A DNA stretch of 64,000 bases, from contig NC_090729.1 of assembly GCF_036898095.1 (NCBI RefSeq), positions 149,773,859-149,837,858 on the forward strand. The letters run 5' to 3'. The notes below the pieces were generated by a model, which made no database searches, was not told the DNA's origin, and saw only the letters and a list, made by a program, of their open reading frames with translations. This DNA comes from Palaemon carinicauda. Taxonomy: Eukaryota > Arthropoda > Malacostraca > Decapoda > Palaemonidae. Of this stretch, positions 12,291 to 24,100 are shown in pieces (the first letter of the stretch is position 1; every line of letters begins with the position of its first letter). Position numbers and translations under genes: made by a program.

Positions 12291-13400
12291 ATAATCAATA
12301 TTAAACGTAAAATTGAAATAATAAAAATTAAAATTAAAATTGAAATAATAGTAATAATTAAAATTAAAATAAAATTTGAAATAGAAATATTAAAAATAAT
12401 TAAAATAAAATTGAAATTAAAATAATAATAATAATTAACATTAAAAATAAAATTAAAATAATAATGATAATTAAAACAAAAATTAAAAATATAATAAAGA
12501 TAATAATTAAAATTAAAATTAAAATAATAGTACCAATTAAAATCAAAAATAAAATGAAAATAATAATAATTAATATTAAACGTAAAATTGAAATAATAAT
12601 GATAATTAAAATTAAAATTGAAATAATATTAATAATCATAATTAAAATAAAATTTGAAATTGAAATAATAGGAATAATTAAAATTAAAATTGAAATTAAA
12701 ATAATGATAATAATTAAAATTAAAATTAAAATTATAATGATATTTAGAATAAAAATTAAAATTATAATAAAGATAATAATTAAAATCAAAATCAAAATAA
12801 TAGTACCAGTTAAATTCAAAATTAAATTTAAAATAATAATAGTAATTAAAATGAAAATAAAAATGTAAATGATAATAATAATTAAAATGAAAATAAAAAT
12901 GTAAATGATAATAATAATTAAAATGAAATTAAAATTAAAATTGAAATAATAATAATAATTAAAATTGAAATTAAAATTAAAATAATAATAATTAAAATTA
13001 GTATTAAAATGAAAATAATATTAATCAATATTATACGTAAAATTGAAATAATATTATTAATTAAAATTAAAATTGAAATAATAATAATAATTAAAATCAC
13101 AATTAAATTTAGAATTAAAATAATAGAAATGATTGAAATTAAAATTGAAATTAAAATAATGATAATAATTAGAATTAAAATCTAAATTAAAATTATAATG
13201 ATATTTAAAACAAAACTAAAGTTACAATAAAGATAATAATTTAAATTTAAATCAAAATAATAGTACAAATTAAATTCAAAATCAAATTCAAAATAATAAT
13301 AGTAATTAAAATTAAAATTAAAATGTAAATGATAATTATAATTAACATAAAATTAGAATTAAAATTGAAATAATAATAATAAGTAGAATTAATAAAAATA
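12290..13400 (+). repeat. Three compact cassettes
   Basis: ACGT/AGTACC pairs lie at 12306/12529 (223), 12581/12802 (221) and 13036/13262 (226; box reads AGTACA). The distance from one AGTACC to the next ACGT is only 52 and 234 bp, against about 670-690 bp in normal units. Linkers were lost while the cassettes kept their length, which indicates that cassette length is the stable quantity. Confidence 0.88.
12844..12925 (+). repeat. 36-bp tandem duplication, private to HOR copy 1
   Basis: AATTAAAATGAAAATAAAAA starts at 12844 and 12880, with TGTAAATGATAATAAT completing the unit. HOR copy 2 (about 41750-41800) has one copy. The HOR offset drops from 28904 to 28868 across it, exactly 36 bp. Confidence 0.93.
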
Positions 13401-14125
13401 TTAAAATGATACTATTAAATAAAATTAAAATGAAAATTCAAATAATAATAATAATTAAAATTAAAAATGAAATTAGAATAATGATAATAATTATAATTAA
13501 AATTAAAGTTACAATAATAATAATAATTGAAATTAAAATAAAAATAATAATAATTAAAATTTAAATTAATATCAAAATAAATATAATAATTAAAACTGAA
13601 ATTGATATTTAAATAAAAGTAATAATTAAAATTGAAATTAAAATTTAAATAAACAAAATAATTATAAATAAATTTAAAATTGAAATGATAATAATTGAAT
13701 TTGAAATTAATATTAGAATAATAAAAATAATCAAAATCAAATTTAAAAGCAAAATAATAATAATAATAGTTAAAATGAAGAATAAAATTAAAATTATAGT
13801 AATAATTATAATTAAGATTAAAATTAGAATAATAATAATAATTGAAATTAAAATCAAAATTAAAATTGAAATTATATTTTAAATTAATAATTAAAATTAA
13901 AATTATTGTAATAATTATTATTAAGATTAAAATTAGAATAATAATAATAATTGAAATTAAAATCAAAATTAAAATTGAAATTATATTTTAAATTAATAAT
14001 TAAAATTAAAATTAGAATTAAAATGAAAATAATAATTAAAATCAAAATTAAAATCAAAATTAAAATAATACTAATAATTAAAATTAAGATTGAAAATAAA
14101 ATGAACATAATAATTTAATTAAAAT
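13400..14125 (+). repeat. Short Q block lacking the inverted repeat
   Basis: Begins with Q-start text but jumps within about 60 bp to late-Q text (AAATGAAATTAGAATAATGA), so the inverted-repeat region is absent. It continues through AAGCAAAATAAT and TAGTTAAAATGAAGAATAAA to the Q end near TTGGCATTG (14131). It pairs with 42260-42855. No gene is seen. Confidence 0.78.
13811..14028 (+). repeat. 109-bp tandem duplication, private to HOR copy 1
   Basis: A segment starting ATTAAGATTAAAATTAGAAT at 13811 recurs at 13920, through ATATTTTAAATTAATAATT. HOR copy 2 has one copy. Its length is not a multiple of three, unlike the other small duplications here. Confidence 0.9.
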
Positions 14126-15200
14126 TAAAATTGGCATTGAAATTAATATTGAAATAATGACAATAATTAAAATTAAAATTAAAATTAAAATTGAATAATA
14201 ATAATAAGTATTAAAATTAAAATTAGGTTATAATAATAAATACAATTAAAATTGAAATTAACATTGAATTAATAATAATAATATTTAAATTTAAGATTCA
14301 AATTAAAATTAAAAGAGTAATAATAATAATTATAATTAACATTAAAATTAAAACTAAAATAATAATGATATTAATTAAAAGTAAAATGAAAATGATAATA
14401 ATAATTAAAATTAAAATTAAAATTATAAAATAATGAAAATTAAAATTAATATTTGAATAATGATAAGAGTTAAAATTAAAATTATAATAATAATAATGAT
14501 TAAAATGAAAATAAAAATAATAATAAAAATTATAATTAAAATTGAAAGTAAAAAAAATAATGATAATTAAAATTGAAATTAAAATAATGATAATAATTAG
14601 AATTGATATTAAAGTTAAAATTAATATTAAAATAAAAATAATTAAAATTGAAATTAAAATTGAAATAATATTAAAAATTAAAATTAAAATGAAAATAAAA
14701 ATGATAACAATAATTATTGAAATTAAAGTTGAAATAAAATTCAAATAATAATAATAATAATAATGATAATAATAATAATAATAAAAATAATCGAAGTTAA
14801 AAATGAAATTAAAATTAAAATAATAATTTAATTCAAAAAATGTTTTAAATTAAAATTTAAATTAAATCTAAAATAATGATAATAATAATTAAATTGAAAT
14901 TAATTTTATAATTAAAATAATAATAATAATTAAAATTAATATTAAAATAAAAGTAATAATAATAATAATTAAAATTGAAATTAAAATTAAAATAATGATA
15001 ATAATAATTAAAATTAAAAATAAAGCTGAAATAATAATGATAATTAAAACAAAAATTAAAAATATAATTAGGATAATAATTAAAATTAAAATTAAAATAG
15101 TAGTACCAATTGAAATCAAAATTAAAATGAAAATAATAATATTGATTAAAATTTAAATTAAAATCGAAATAATTATAATAATTAAAATTATGATTAAAAT
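14125..15200 (+). repeat. X block with terminal AGTACC box
   Basis: Starts at TTGGCATTGAAATT (14131), followed by ATTAGGTTATAATAATAAAT and the TTTAAGATTCAAATT landmark near 14290. It carries an interrupted AAT tract and ends with AGTACC at 15102 preceded by AATTAGGATAATAATT. No ACGT box precedes this AGTACC. It pairs with 42855-43900, and internally with 31355-32450 at an offset of about 17.2-17.3 kb. Confidence 0.8.
14744..14784 (+). repeat. Interrupted AAT microsatellite
   Basis: About 13 triplets with one GAT interruption at 14764. The orthologous tract in HOR copy 2 (43475-43567) is more than twice as long and has a different interruption (CAT). Confidence 0.93.
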
Positions 15201-18200
15201 AATAACATTAATGAAATTTAGAATTAATATTTGAATAATGATTGTTAAATTTAGAATTAGAATTATAATAATGATTAAAAGTAAAAGTAAAATAAAAATA
15301 ATTATTATAATTAAAATTAAATTAAAATAATAATAATAATCAAAATTAAAATTAAAATAATGATAATAATTAAAATTAAGATTAAAGATAGAATTGATGT
15401 TAAAATAATAATAATTAAAATTAGAATTAAAATTGAAATATTATTAAAAATTAGAATTAAAATTAAAATAATAATAATAATTAAAATTAAAATTAAAATA
15501 AAATTAAAATAATAATAATAATTAAAATTAAAATTAAAATTAAAATAAAACAATAATTTAATAAAAAAAATTAAAATTGAAATTAAAATAATAATTAAAA
15601 TCAAATTAAAATTAAATCTATAATAATAATAATAACTCAAATAAAAAAAATTTAATTAAAATAATAATAATAATCAAAATTAATATTAAAAACAAAATTG
15701 AAATAATAATAATTAAAATTAAAATCAAATTTAAAGTAAAATAATAAAAATAATTAAAATTGGAATTTAAATGAAAATGATAATAATTAAAATTGAAATT
15801 GAAATTAAAATTATAATAATAATTAAAATGAAAATCTAAATCATAATAAAGATAATTATTAAAATTAAAATTAAAATAATAGTACCAATTAAAATCAAAA
15901 TTAGAATTAAAATAATAATAATGATTAAAATTAGAATGAAAAATAATAATAGTTAAAATTAAAATTAATATAATAAAATTAATGAAAATTGAAATTAATA
16001 TTGTAATAATGATAAGTTAAAATTAAAACTAAAATAATAATAATGATTAAAATTAAATCTAAAATAATAAGGATAATTATAATTAAAATTGAAATAATAA
16101 TAAAAATAAAAATTAAAATTGAAATTAATATAACGATAATAATTACAATTAAAGTTAAAGTTAAAATTAATATTAAAATAATAAAAATTAAAATTGAAAT
16201 TAAAATTGAAATATTAAAAATAAAAATAAAAATAAAAATATTAATAATAATTAAAATTAAAATTAAAATTAAATTAAAATCAAAATTAAAATTAAAATAA
16301 TGATAATAATTACAATTAAAATTAAAGTTAAAATAATAATAATTAAAATTGAAATTAAATCTATAATAATTATAATAATTAAAATTAAAAATAATATTAT
16401 AATTAGAATAAAAATAATAATTAAAATTAATATTACAACCAAAATAATAATAATGATTAAAATTGAATTTAAAATAAAAATAATAATAATTAAAATTAAT
16501 ATTAAAATTAAAATAATAATAATAATCAATATTAAACGTAAAATTGGAATAATAATAACAATTGATATTAAAATTGAAATAATAATATTAATTAAAATTA
16601 AAATCCAATTTAAAATAAAAATAATAAAAATAATTTAAATTGAAATTGAAATTGAAAGGATAATAATAATCAAAATTAATATTAAGATTAAAATGATAAT
16701 GATAAAATAAAAATTTTAATTATAATAGAGATAATAATTAAAATTAAAATTAAAATAATAGTACCAATTAAAATCAAAATTAAAAGTAAAATTATAATAA
16801 TGATTGAAATTGAAATCAAAATGGAAAATAATAATAATAATTAGAATTAAAATTAAAACAATAAAATCAATGAAAATTGAAATTAATATTGTAACAATGA
16901 TAAGTTAAAATAAAAATAAAAATAATAATAATGAATAAAATTAAAACTAAAATAATAATAATAATTATAATTAAAACTAAAATTAAAATAATAATAATCA
17001 AAATTAAAATTAAAATTAAATAATGATAATAATTGAAATTAAAATTAAAGTTAAAATTATTATTAAAAAATAATAATTAAAATTGAAATTGAAATTGAAA
17101 TAATTTAAAAAATAAAAATAAATTTAATAATAATATTTAAAATTAAAATTAAAATAAAATTAAAATAATAATAATAATTAAAATAAAATCTAAATTGGAA
17201 TTAAAATAATTTAATTTAAAAAAATTTAAAATAAAATTAAAATTAAAATGATAATTAGAATTAGAATTAAAATTAAATCTATAATAATAATGATAATGCA
17301 AATAAAAATTGGAATTATAATTAAAATAATAATAATAATAAATAAATATTAAAATCAAAATAATAATAATAATTAAAATTCAAATCAAAATTGAAAAAAT
17401 AATAATTAAAATTAATATTAAAATTAAAATAATAATAATTAATATTAAACGTAAAATTGAAATAATAATAATAATGAAAATTAAAATTGAAATAATAATA
17501 ATAATTAAAATTGAAATCAAATTTAAAGTAAAATAATAAAAATAATTAAAATTAAAATTGAAATAAAAATGATAATAATAATTAAAATTAAAATAAAAAT
17601 AAAAATAATAATAATTAAAATTAAAATTTAAATCATAATAAAGATAGTTATTAAATTTAAAATTAAAATAATAGTACCAATTAAAATCAAAATTAGAAAT
17701 AATAATAATGATTAAAATTAAAATGAAAAATAATTATAGTTAAAATTAAAATTAAAATAATAAAATTAATGAAAATTAAAATTAATATTGTAATAATGAT
17801 AAGTTAAAATTAAAATTAAAATAATAATAATGATTAAAATTAAATCTCAAATAATAATGATAATTATAATTAAAATTTAAATAAAAATAATAATAATAAT
17901 TAAAATTATAATTGAAATTAAAATAATGATAATAATTACAATTAAAATTAAAGTTCAAATTAATATTAAAATAGTAATAATTAAAATTGAAATTAAAATT
18001 GAAATATTAAAAATAAAAATAAAAAAAAATAAAAATAATAATAATTAAAATTAAAATTAATATTAAATTAATATCAAAATTGAAATTAAAATAATGATAT
18101 TAATTACAATTAAAATTAGAGTTAGAATTAATATTAAAATAATAATAATTAAAATTGAAATTAAATCTATACTAATAATAATAATTAAAATTAAAAATAA

Positions 18201-20340
18201 TATTATAATTAGAATAAATATAATAATTAAAATTAATATTACAATCAAAATAAAAATAATGATTAAAATTGAATTTAAAATAAAAATAATAATAATTAAA
18301 ATTCATATTAAAATTAAAATAATAATGATAATCAATATTAAACGTAAAATTGAAAAAATAATAACAATTGAAATTAAAATTGAAACAATAATATTAATTA
18401 AAATTAAAATCAAATTTAAAATGAAAATAATAAAAATAATTAAAATTGAAATTGAAATTGAAATGATAATAATAATTAAAATTAATATTGAAATCAAAAT
18501 GATAATGATAAAATAAAAATTTGAATTATAATAAAGATAACAATTAAAATTAAAATTAAAATAATAGTACCAATTAAAATCAAAATTAAAAGTAAAATTA
18601 AAATAATGATTGAAATTGAAATTAAAATGAAAAATAATGATAATAATTAGAATTAAAATTAAAACAATAAAATTAATGAAAATTAAAATTAATATTGTAA
18701 CAATGATAAGTTAAAATTAAAATTAAAATAATAATAATGAATAAAATTAAAACTAAAATAATGATTATTATAATTAAAACTAAAATTAAAATAATAATAA
18801 TCAAAATTAAAATTAAAATAAAATAATGATAATAATTGAAATTAAAATTAAAGTTAAAATTATTATTAAAAAATAATTATTAAAATTTAAATTAAAATTG
18901 AAATAATTTTAAAAATAAAAATAAAAATAATAATAATAATTGAAATTAAAATTTAAATAAAATTAAAATAATAATAATAATTAAAATAAAATTGAAATTA
19001 AAATAATTTAATTAAAAAAAATTAGGATTAAAATTAAAATGATAATTAGAATTAGAATTAAAATTAAATCTATAATAATAATGATAATGCAAATAAAAAT
19101 GAAAATTATAATTAAAATGATAATAATAATAAATAAATATTAAAATTAAAATAATAATAATAATCAATATTAAACTTAAAATTTAAATAATAATAACAAT
19201 TGAAATTAAAATTGAAATAATAATATTAATTAAAATTAAAATCAAATTTAAAATAAAAATAATTAAAATAATTAAAATTGAAATTGAAATTAAAATTATA
19301 ATAATAATTAAAATTAATATTAAAATTAAAATGATAATGATAAAATAAAAATTTTAATTATAATAAAGATAATAATTAAAATTAAAATTAAAATAATAGT
19401 ACCAATTAAAATCCAAATTGAAAGTAAAATTATAATAATGATTGAAATTGAAATTAAAATGAAAAATAATGATAATAATTAGAATTAGGATTAAAATAAT
19501 AAAATTAATGAAAACTAGAATTAATATTGTAATAATGATAACTTAAAATTGAAATTAAAATATTAATACTGATTGAAATTAAAACTAAAATAATAGTAAT
19601 AATTATAATTAAAATTAAAATTAAAATAATAATAAAAATCAAAATTAAAATTAAAATTAAAATTAAAATAATGATAATGTTTAAAATTAAAGTTAAAATT
19701 AATATCAAAATAATAATAATTAAAATTAAAATTAAAATTAAAATAATAATAAAAAAAATTAAAATAAAAACATTTAAAAGAATTAATTAAAATTAAAATT
19801 AAAATTAAAATATTAATTTAATTGAAAAAAAATTTAAAATTAAAATTAAAATTAAAATGATAATTAAAATTATAATTGAAATTAAATCTCTAATAATAAT
19901 GATAATTCAAATTTAAATTTAAATTACAATTGAAATAATAATAAATTGATATTAAAATCAAAATAATAATAATAATTAAAATTGAAATTAAAATTAAAAT
20001 AATATTAATTGAAATTAGGATTAAAATTGAAATAATAATAATTATTATTAAACGTAAAATTTAAATAATAATAATAATTAAAATTAAAACTGAAATAATA
20101 ATAATAATCAAAATTAGAATCAAATTTGAAATTGAAATAATGGAAATGATTAAAATAAAATTGAAATTAAAATAATGATAATAATTAAAATTAAAATCAA
20201 AATTAAAATTATAATGATATTTAAAACAAAAATAAAAATTATAATAATGATAATAATTAAAATCAAAATCAAAATAGTAGTACCAATTAAATCCAAAATT
20301 AAATCTAAAACAATAATAGTAATTAAAATTAAAATGAAAA
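15200..20340 (+). repeat. Run of six cassette units
   Basis: AGTACC boxes lie at 15881, 16760, 17673, 18566, 19398 and 20279, so units are about 830-915 bp. ACGT partners at 16537, 17450, 18343 and 19175 (the last decayed to ACTT) are each exactly 223 bp upstream; 20053 is 226 bp upstream; 15881 has lost its partner. Each unit also carries, in order after AGTACC, TTAATGAAAATT, AATATTGTAA, a TAAATCTA stretch and ATCAAATTT or a variant. The last unit is of the pre-Q type. No gene is seen. Confidence 0.9.
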
Positions 20341-20687
20341 TGTAAATGATAATAATAATTAAAATTAAATTAAAATTAAAATTGAAATAATAGTAATAAT
20401 TATAATTAATATTAATATTAAAATAATAATATTAAATATAATTAAAATGAAAAATAAAATAATAACGATAATTAAAATTGAAATTCAATTAAAAACAATG
20501 ATAATAATTACAAGTAAAATTAAAATAATAATAATAATAATTAAAATTAAATTTAAAATTAGGAAAATAATAATTAAAATGCAAGTTAAAATTAGAATAA
20601 TTGAAATTGAAATTAAGAATAAAATTCCAATTAAAATAATAATAATGATAATTATAATTAGAATTGAAATAAAATAAAATTAAAATT

Positions 20688-20723
20688 AAAATTTTAATTA
20701 AAATTTTAATTAAAATTTTAATT
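20688..20723. repeat. Palindromic 12-mer in triplicate
   Basis: AAAATTTTAATT repeats three times. Together with its flanks it contains AATTAAAATTTTAATT, a perfect palindrome, in overlapping registers, so the stretch can pair with itself in several ways. The same tract is at 49462-49497. Q blocks at 30.4, 38.8 and 58.6 kb do not have it. Confidence 0.92.
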
Positions 20724-20799
20724 AAAATAATAATGATTAAAATTAACATTAAAATTAAAATCAAAACAATAATAATAATAATAATCAAAATTAGAATTA

Positions 20800-20828
20800 A
20801 ACCTAAAATAATAATAATAATTTAGGTT
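20800..20828 (+). other. Inverted repeat, C-G version
   Basis: Arms AACCTAAA (20800-20807) and TTTAGGTT (20821-20828) are perfectly complementary around a 13-base AAT loop. Relative to 7947 and 10314, the T-A pair in the arm is a C-G pair and the loop is three bases shorter. Confidence 0.82.
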
Positions 20829-21547
20829 AAAATTTAAATTAAAGTAATAATAATTATTAAAATTAAAATTAATATGAAAATAATAATAATAATTAAATTA
20901 AATTATAATTAAAATAATAATAATAATTAAAATTTGAAATAATATTAAAATTCAAATAATAGTAATAATCAAAATCAGAATTAAAATTAAAATAACAATG
21001 ATTAAAATTAAAATTAGGATAATAATAATTGAATTTGATATTAAAATTAAAATAATAGTAATAATTAAAAATAAAATTAAAATAGAAATAATAATGATTA
21101 AAATTAAAATTGAAATTAGAATAATGATAATAATTATAATTAAAACAAAAGTTAAAATAATAATTGAAATTGAAATAATAGTAATAATAAAATTAAAATT
21201 CAAATGCACAAAATAATTATAATTGAAATTGAAATTAAAATAATAATAATAATTGAAATTTATATTAATATTATTATAAAAATAATAAAATTAAATTTAA
21301 AATCAAAATAATGATAATAGTTAAAATAAATAGTAAAATTAAAATAATAGTAATAATTATAATCAGAATTAGAATAATAATAATAATTGAAATTAAAATT
21401 AAAATTAAAATCAAAATAATAATTGAAATTAAAATCAAAACTAATATTGAAATAATAATAATTAAAATTGAAAGTAAAATAGAAATAATATTAATTATTA
21501 AAATTAGAATTAAAATAAAAATAAAAATAATTATTAAAATCAAAATT

Positions 21548-21610
21548 AAAATATATATTAAAATAATACTAATAATTAAAATATATATTAAAATAATACT
21601 AATAATTAAA
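21548..21610 (+). repeat. 30-bp tandem duplication shared by both HOR copies
   Basis: ATATATATTAAAATAATACT begins at 21551 and 21581. The duplication is also present at 50321-50380 but absent from the related Q block at 39.7 kb, so it arose before the two HOR copies separated. Confidence 0.93.
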
Positions 21611-21759
21611 ATTAAGATTAAAATTGAAATTAAAATAATAATTTAATTAAAATTAAAATTGAAATTAAAATTAAAATTGAAATAATAACAATAATTAGGA
21701 CTAAAATTAAAATTGAAATAATAGCAATGATTGAAATTGAAATTAAAATCAAAATTGAA

Positions 21760-24100
21760 TTAATAATAATAATAATTAAATTTAAGATTGAAATAAAAAT
21801 AATAATAAAAATAATGATAATAATTAACATTAAAATTAAAACTAAAATAATAATAATGATATTATTAAAAAATAAAATGAAAAAATAATAATAATTAAAA
21901 TTAAAATTAAAAAAATAAAATTAATAATAATTAAAATTGAAATCAATATTTGAATAATAATAATAGTTAAATTTGAAATCAGAATAATAATAATTATTGA
22001 AATTAAAAATGAAATAATAAAAATAATTATAATTAAAATTCAATTAAAATAATGATAATAATTAAAATTGAAATTAAAATTGAAATAATGATAATAACTA
22101 AAATTAAGGTTAAAGTTAGAATTAATATTGAAGTAATAATAATTGAAATTAAAATTAAAATTGAAATAATATTAAAAATTAAAAGTAAAAGTAAAATTAA
22201 AGTAATAATAATATTTAAAATAAAAATAAAAAAAAATAAAATAATAATACTAATCAAAATCAAAATTAAAATTAAAATTGAAATAATAATTGGATTTAAA
22301 AAAATGAAATTGAAATTAAAATAATAATAATAATTTAAAAAGGAATTAAAATTAAATCTATAATAATAATAATAATGATTCAAATTAAAATCAAAATGAT
22401 AATTAAAATAATAATAATAATTAAAAATATTATTAAAATGAAAATAATAATAATAATTAATATTGAAATTAAACATAAAATAATAATAATTAAAATTAAA
22501 ATAAAATAAAAATAATAATGATAATTAATATTAAACGTAAAATTGGAATAATAATAATTATTATAATTAAAATTGAAATAATAATAATAATTGAAATTAA
22601 TATCAAATTTGAAATTAAAATAAAAAAAATAATTAAAATTAAAATTTAAATTAAAATGATAATAATAATTAAAATTTAAATTAAAATAAAATAATAATAA
22701 TAAATAAAATAAAAATTTAAATTATAATAGAGATAATAGTTAAAATCAAAATTAAAATAATAGTACCAATAAAAATTAAAATCAAAATTAAAATAATAAA
22801 AATGATTGAAATTAAAATTAAAATGAAAAATAATAATGATTAGAATTAAAATTAAGATAATAAAATTAATGAAAATTAAAATTAATATTGTAATAATGAT
22901 AAGTTAGAATTAAGATAAAAATAATAATAATGATTGGAATTAAAACTGAAATAATAATAATAATTATAAATTAAATTGAAATTAAAATAATAATAATAAT
23001 AATTAAAATTATAATTAAAATTAAAATAATGATAATTAAAATTAAAGTTAAAGTTAAAATTAATATTAATATAATAATAATTAAAATTGAAATTAAAATT
23101 GAAGCATTAAAAATGAAAATAAAAATAAAAATAAAAATGATGATTGAAATTAAAATTGAAATAAAACTAAAATAATAATAATAATTAGAATTAAAATAAT
23201 AATAATAATTAAGATTATAATGAAAATAAAAATAGAAATAATAATAATAATTAAAATAGAAATTAAAATAATGATAATAATCAAAATTAGAATAAAGTTA
23301 AAATTAATATTAAAATAATAATAATAATTAAAATTGAAATAATATTAAAAATTTAAATTAATATGAAAATGAAAATAATAATAATTAAAACTGAAATTAA
23401 AATTAAATTAAAATAATAATAATAATTAAAATCAAAAATTAAATTAAAATTAAAATAATAATTTAATTAAAATTTTTTTTAAATAAAATTAAAATTAGAA
23501 TAGTAATTAAAATCAGAATTAAAATTAAATCTATAATAATAATAAAAGTTCAAATTAAAATTAAAATTATAATCAAAATAATAATAATTAAAATTAATAT
23601 TAAAATCAAAATGATAATAATAATTAAAATTGAAATTAAAATAAGAATAAAAATAATTAAAATTAAAATCAAAATAACAATAATAATTAATATTAAAAGT
23701 AAAATTGAAATAATAATAAGAAGTGAAACTAAAATCAAATTTAAAATAAAAATAATTAAAATAAATAAAATTAAAATTGAAATTAAAATAATAGTGATAA
23801 TTAAAATAAAAGTTAAAATTATAATAAAGATAATAATTAAAATTAAAATTGAAATAATAGTACCAAATAAAATCAAAATTAAAATTAAAATAATGATAAA
23901 GATTAAAATTAAGATTAAAATGAAAATTATAACTAGGATTAAAATTAAAATAAAAAATTAATGAAAATTAGAATTAATATTTGAATAATGATATTAGTTG
24001 AATTTGAAATAAGAATAATATTAATGATTAAAATTGAAACTAAAATAACAATAACAATTATAAATAAAATTAAATTAAAATAATGATAAAAATTAAAAAT
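21760..24100 (+). repeat. X-like start plus two units
   Basis: Begins with TTTAAGATTGAAATAAAAAT (X landmark without AAT expansion). A decayed ACAT box at 22474 precedes an intact ACGT box at 22536, with AGTACC at 22762 (226 bp). The next unit has AAGT instead of ACGT near 23698 and AGTACC at 23859, a shortened 161-bp cassette. It pairs with both 50.5-52.87 and 52.87-54.95 kb in HOR copy 2. Confidence 0.82.

Larger units (their letters stand above)
20340..21760 (+). repeat. Q block, HOR copy 1
   Basis: Carries Q-start text, CAATTAAAAACAATGATAAT near 20488, a GCAAGTTAAAATT variant near 20580, a palindromic 12-mer triplet, the C-G version of the inverted repeat and a 30-bp duplication. It pairs with 49110-50540 at an offset of 28774. 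A 73-residue conceptual frame starting at 20447 is identical in the partner at 49221, which shows how similar the copies are and is not evidence of coding. Confidence 0.85.

Noticed and set aside
16537..16760. CENP-B box in the cassette
   Set aside because: The vertebrate CENP-B box needs TTCG and CGGG cores. The ACGT box here has neither, so only a functional analogy could be proposed.
20447..20677. Frame with 73 residues identical to one at 49221
   Set aside because: The identity reflects the recent duplication of the DNA, not selection on protein. No excess of synonymous change can be shown from two near-identical copies.
20688..20723. Terminal inverted repeat of a transposon
   Set aside because: The palindrome is local and low-complexity, with no target-site duplication, no partner end and no transposase frame.
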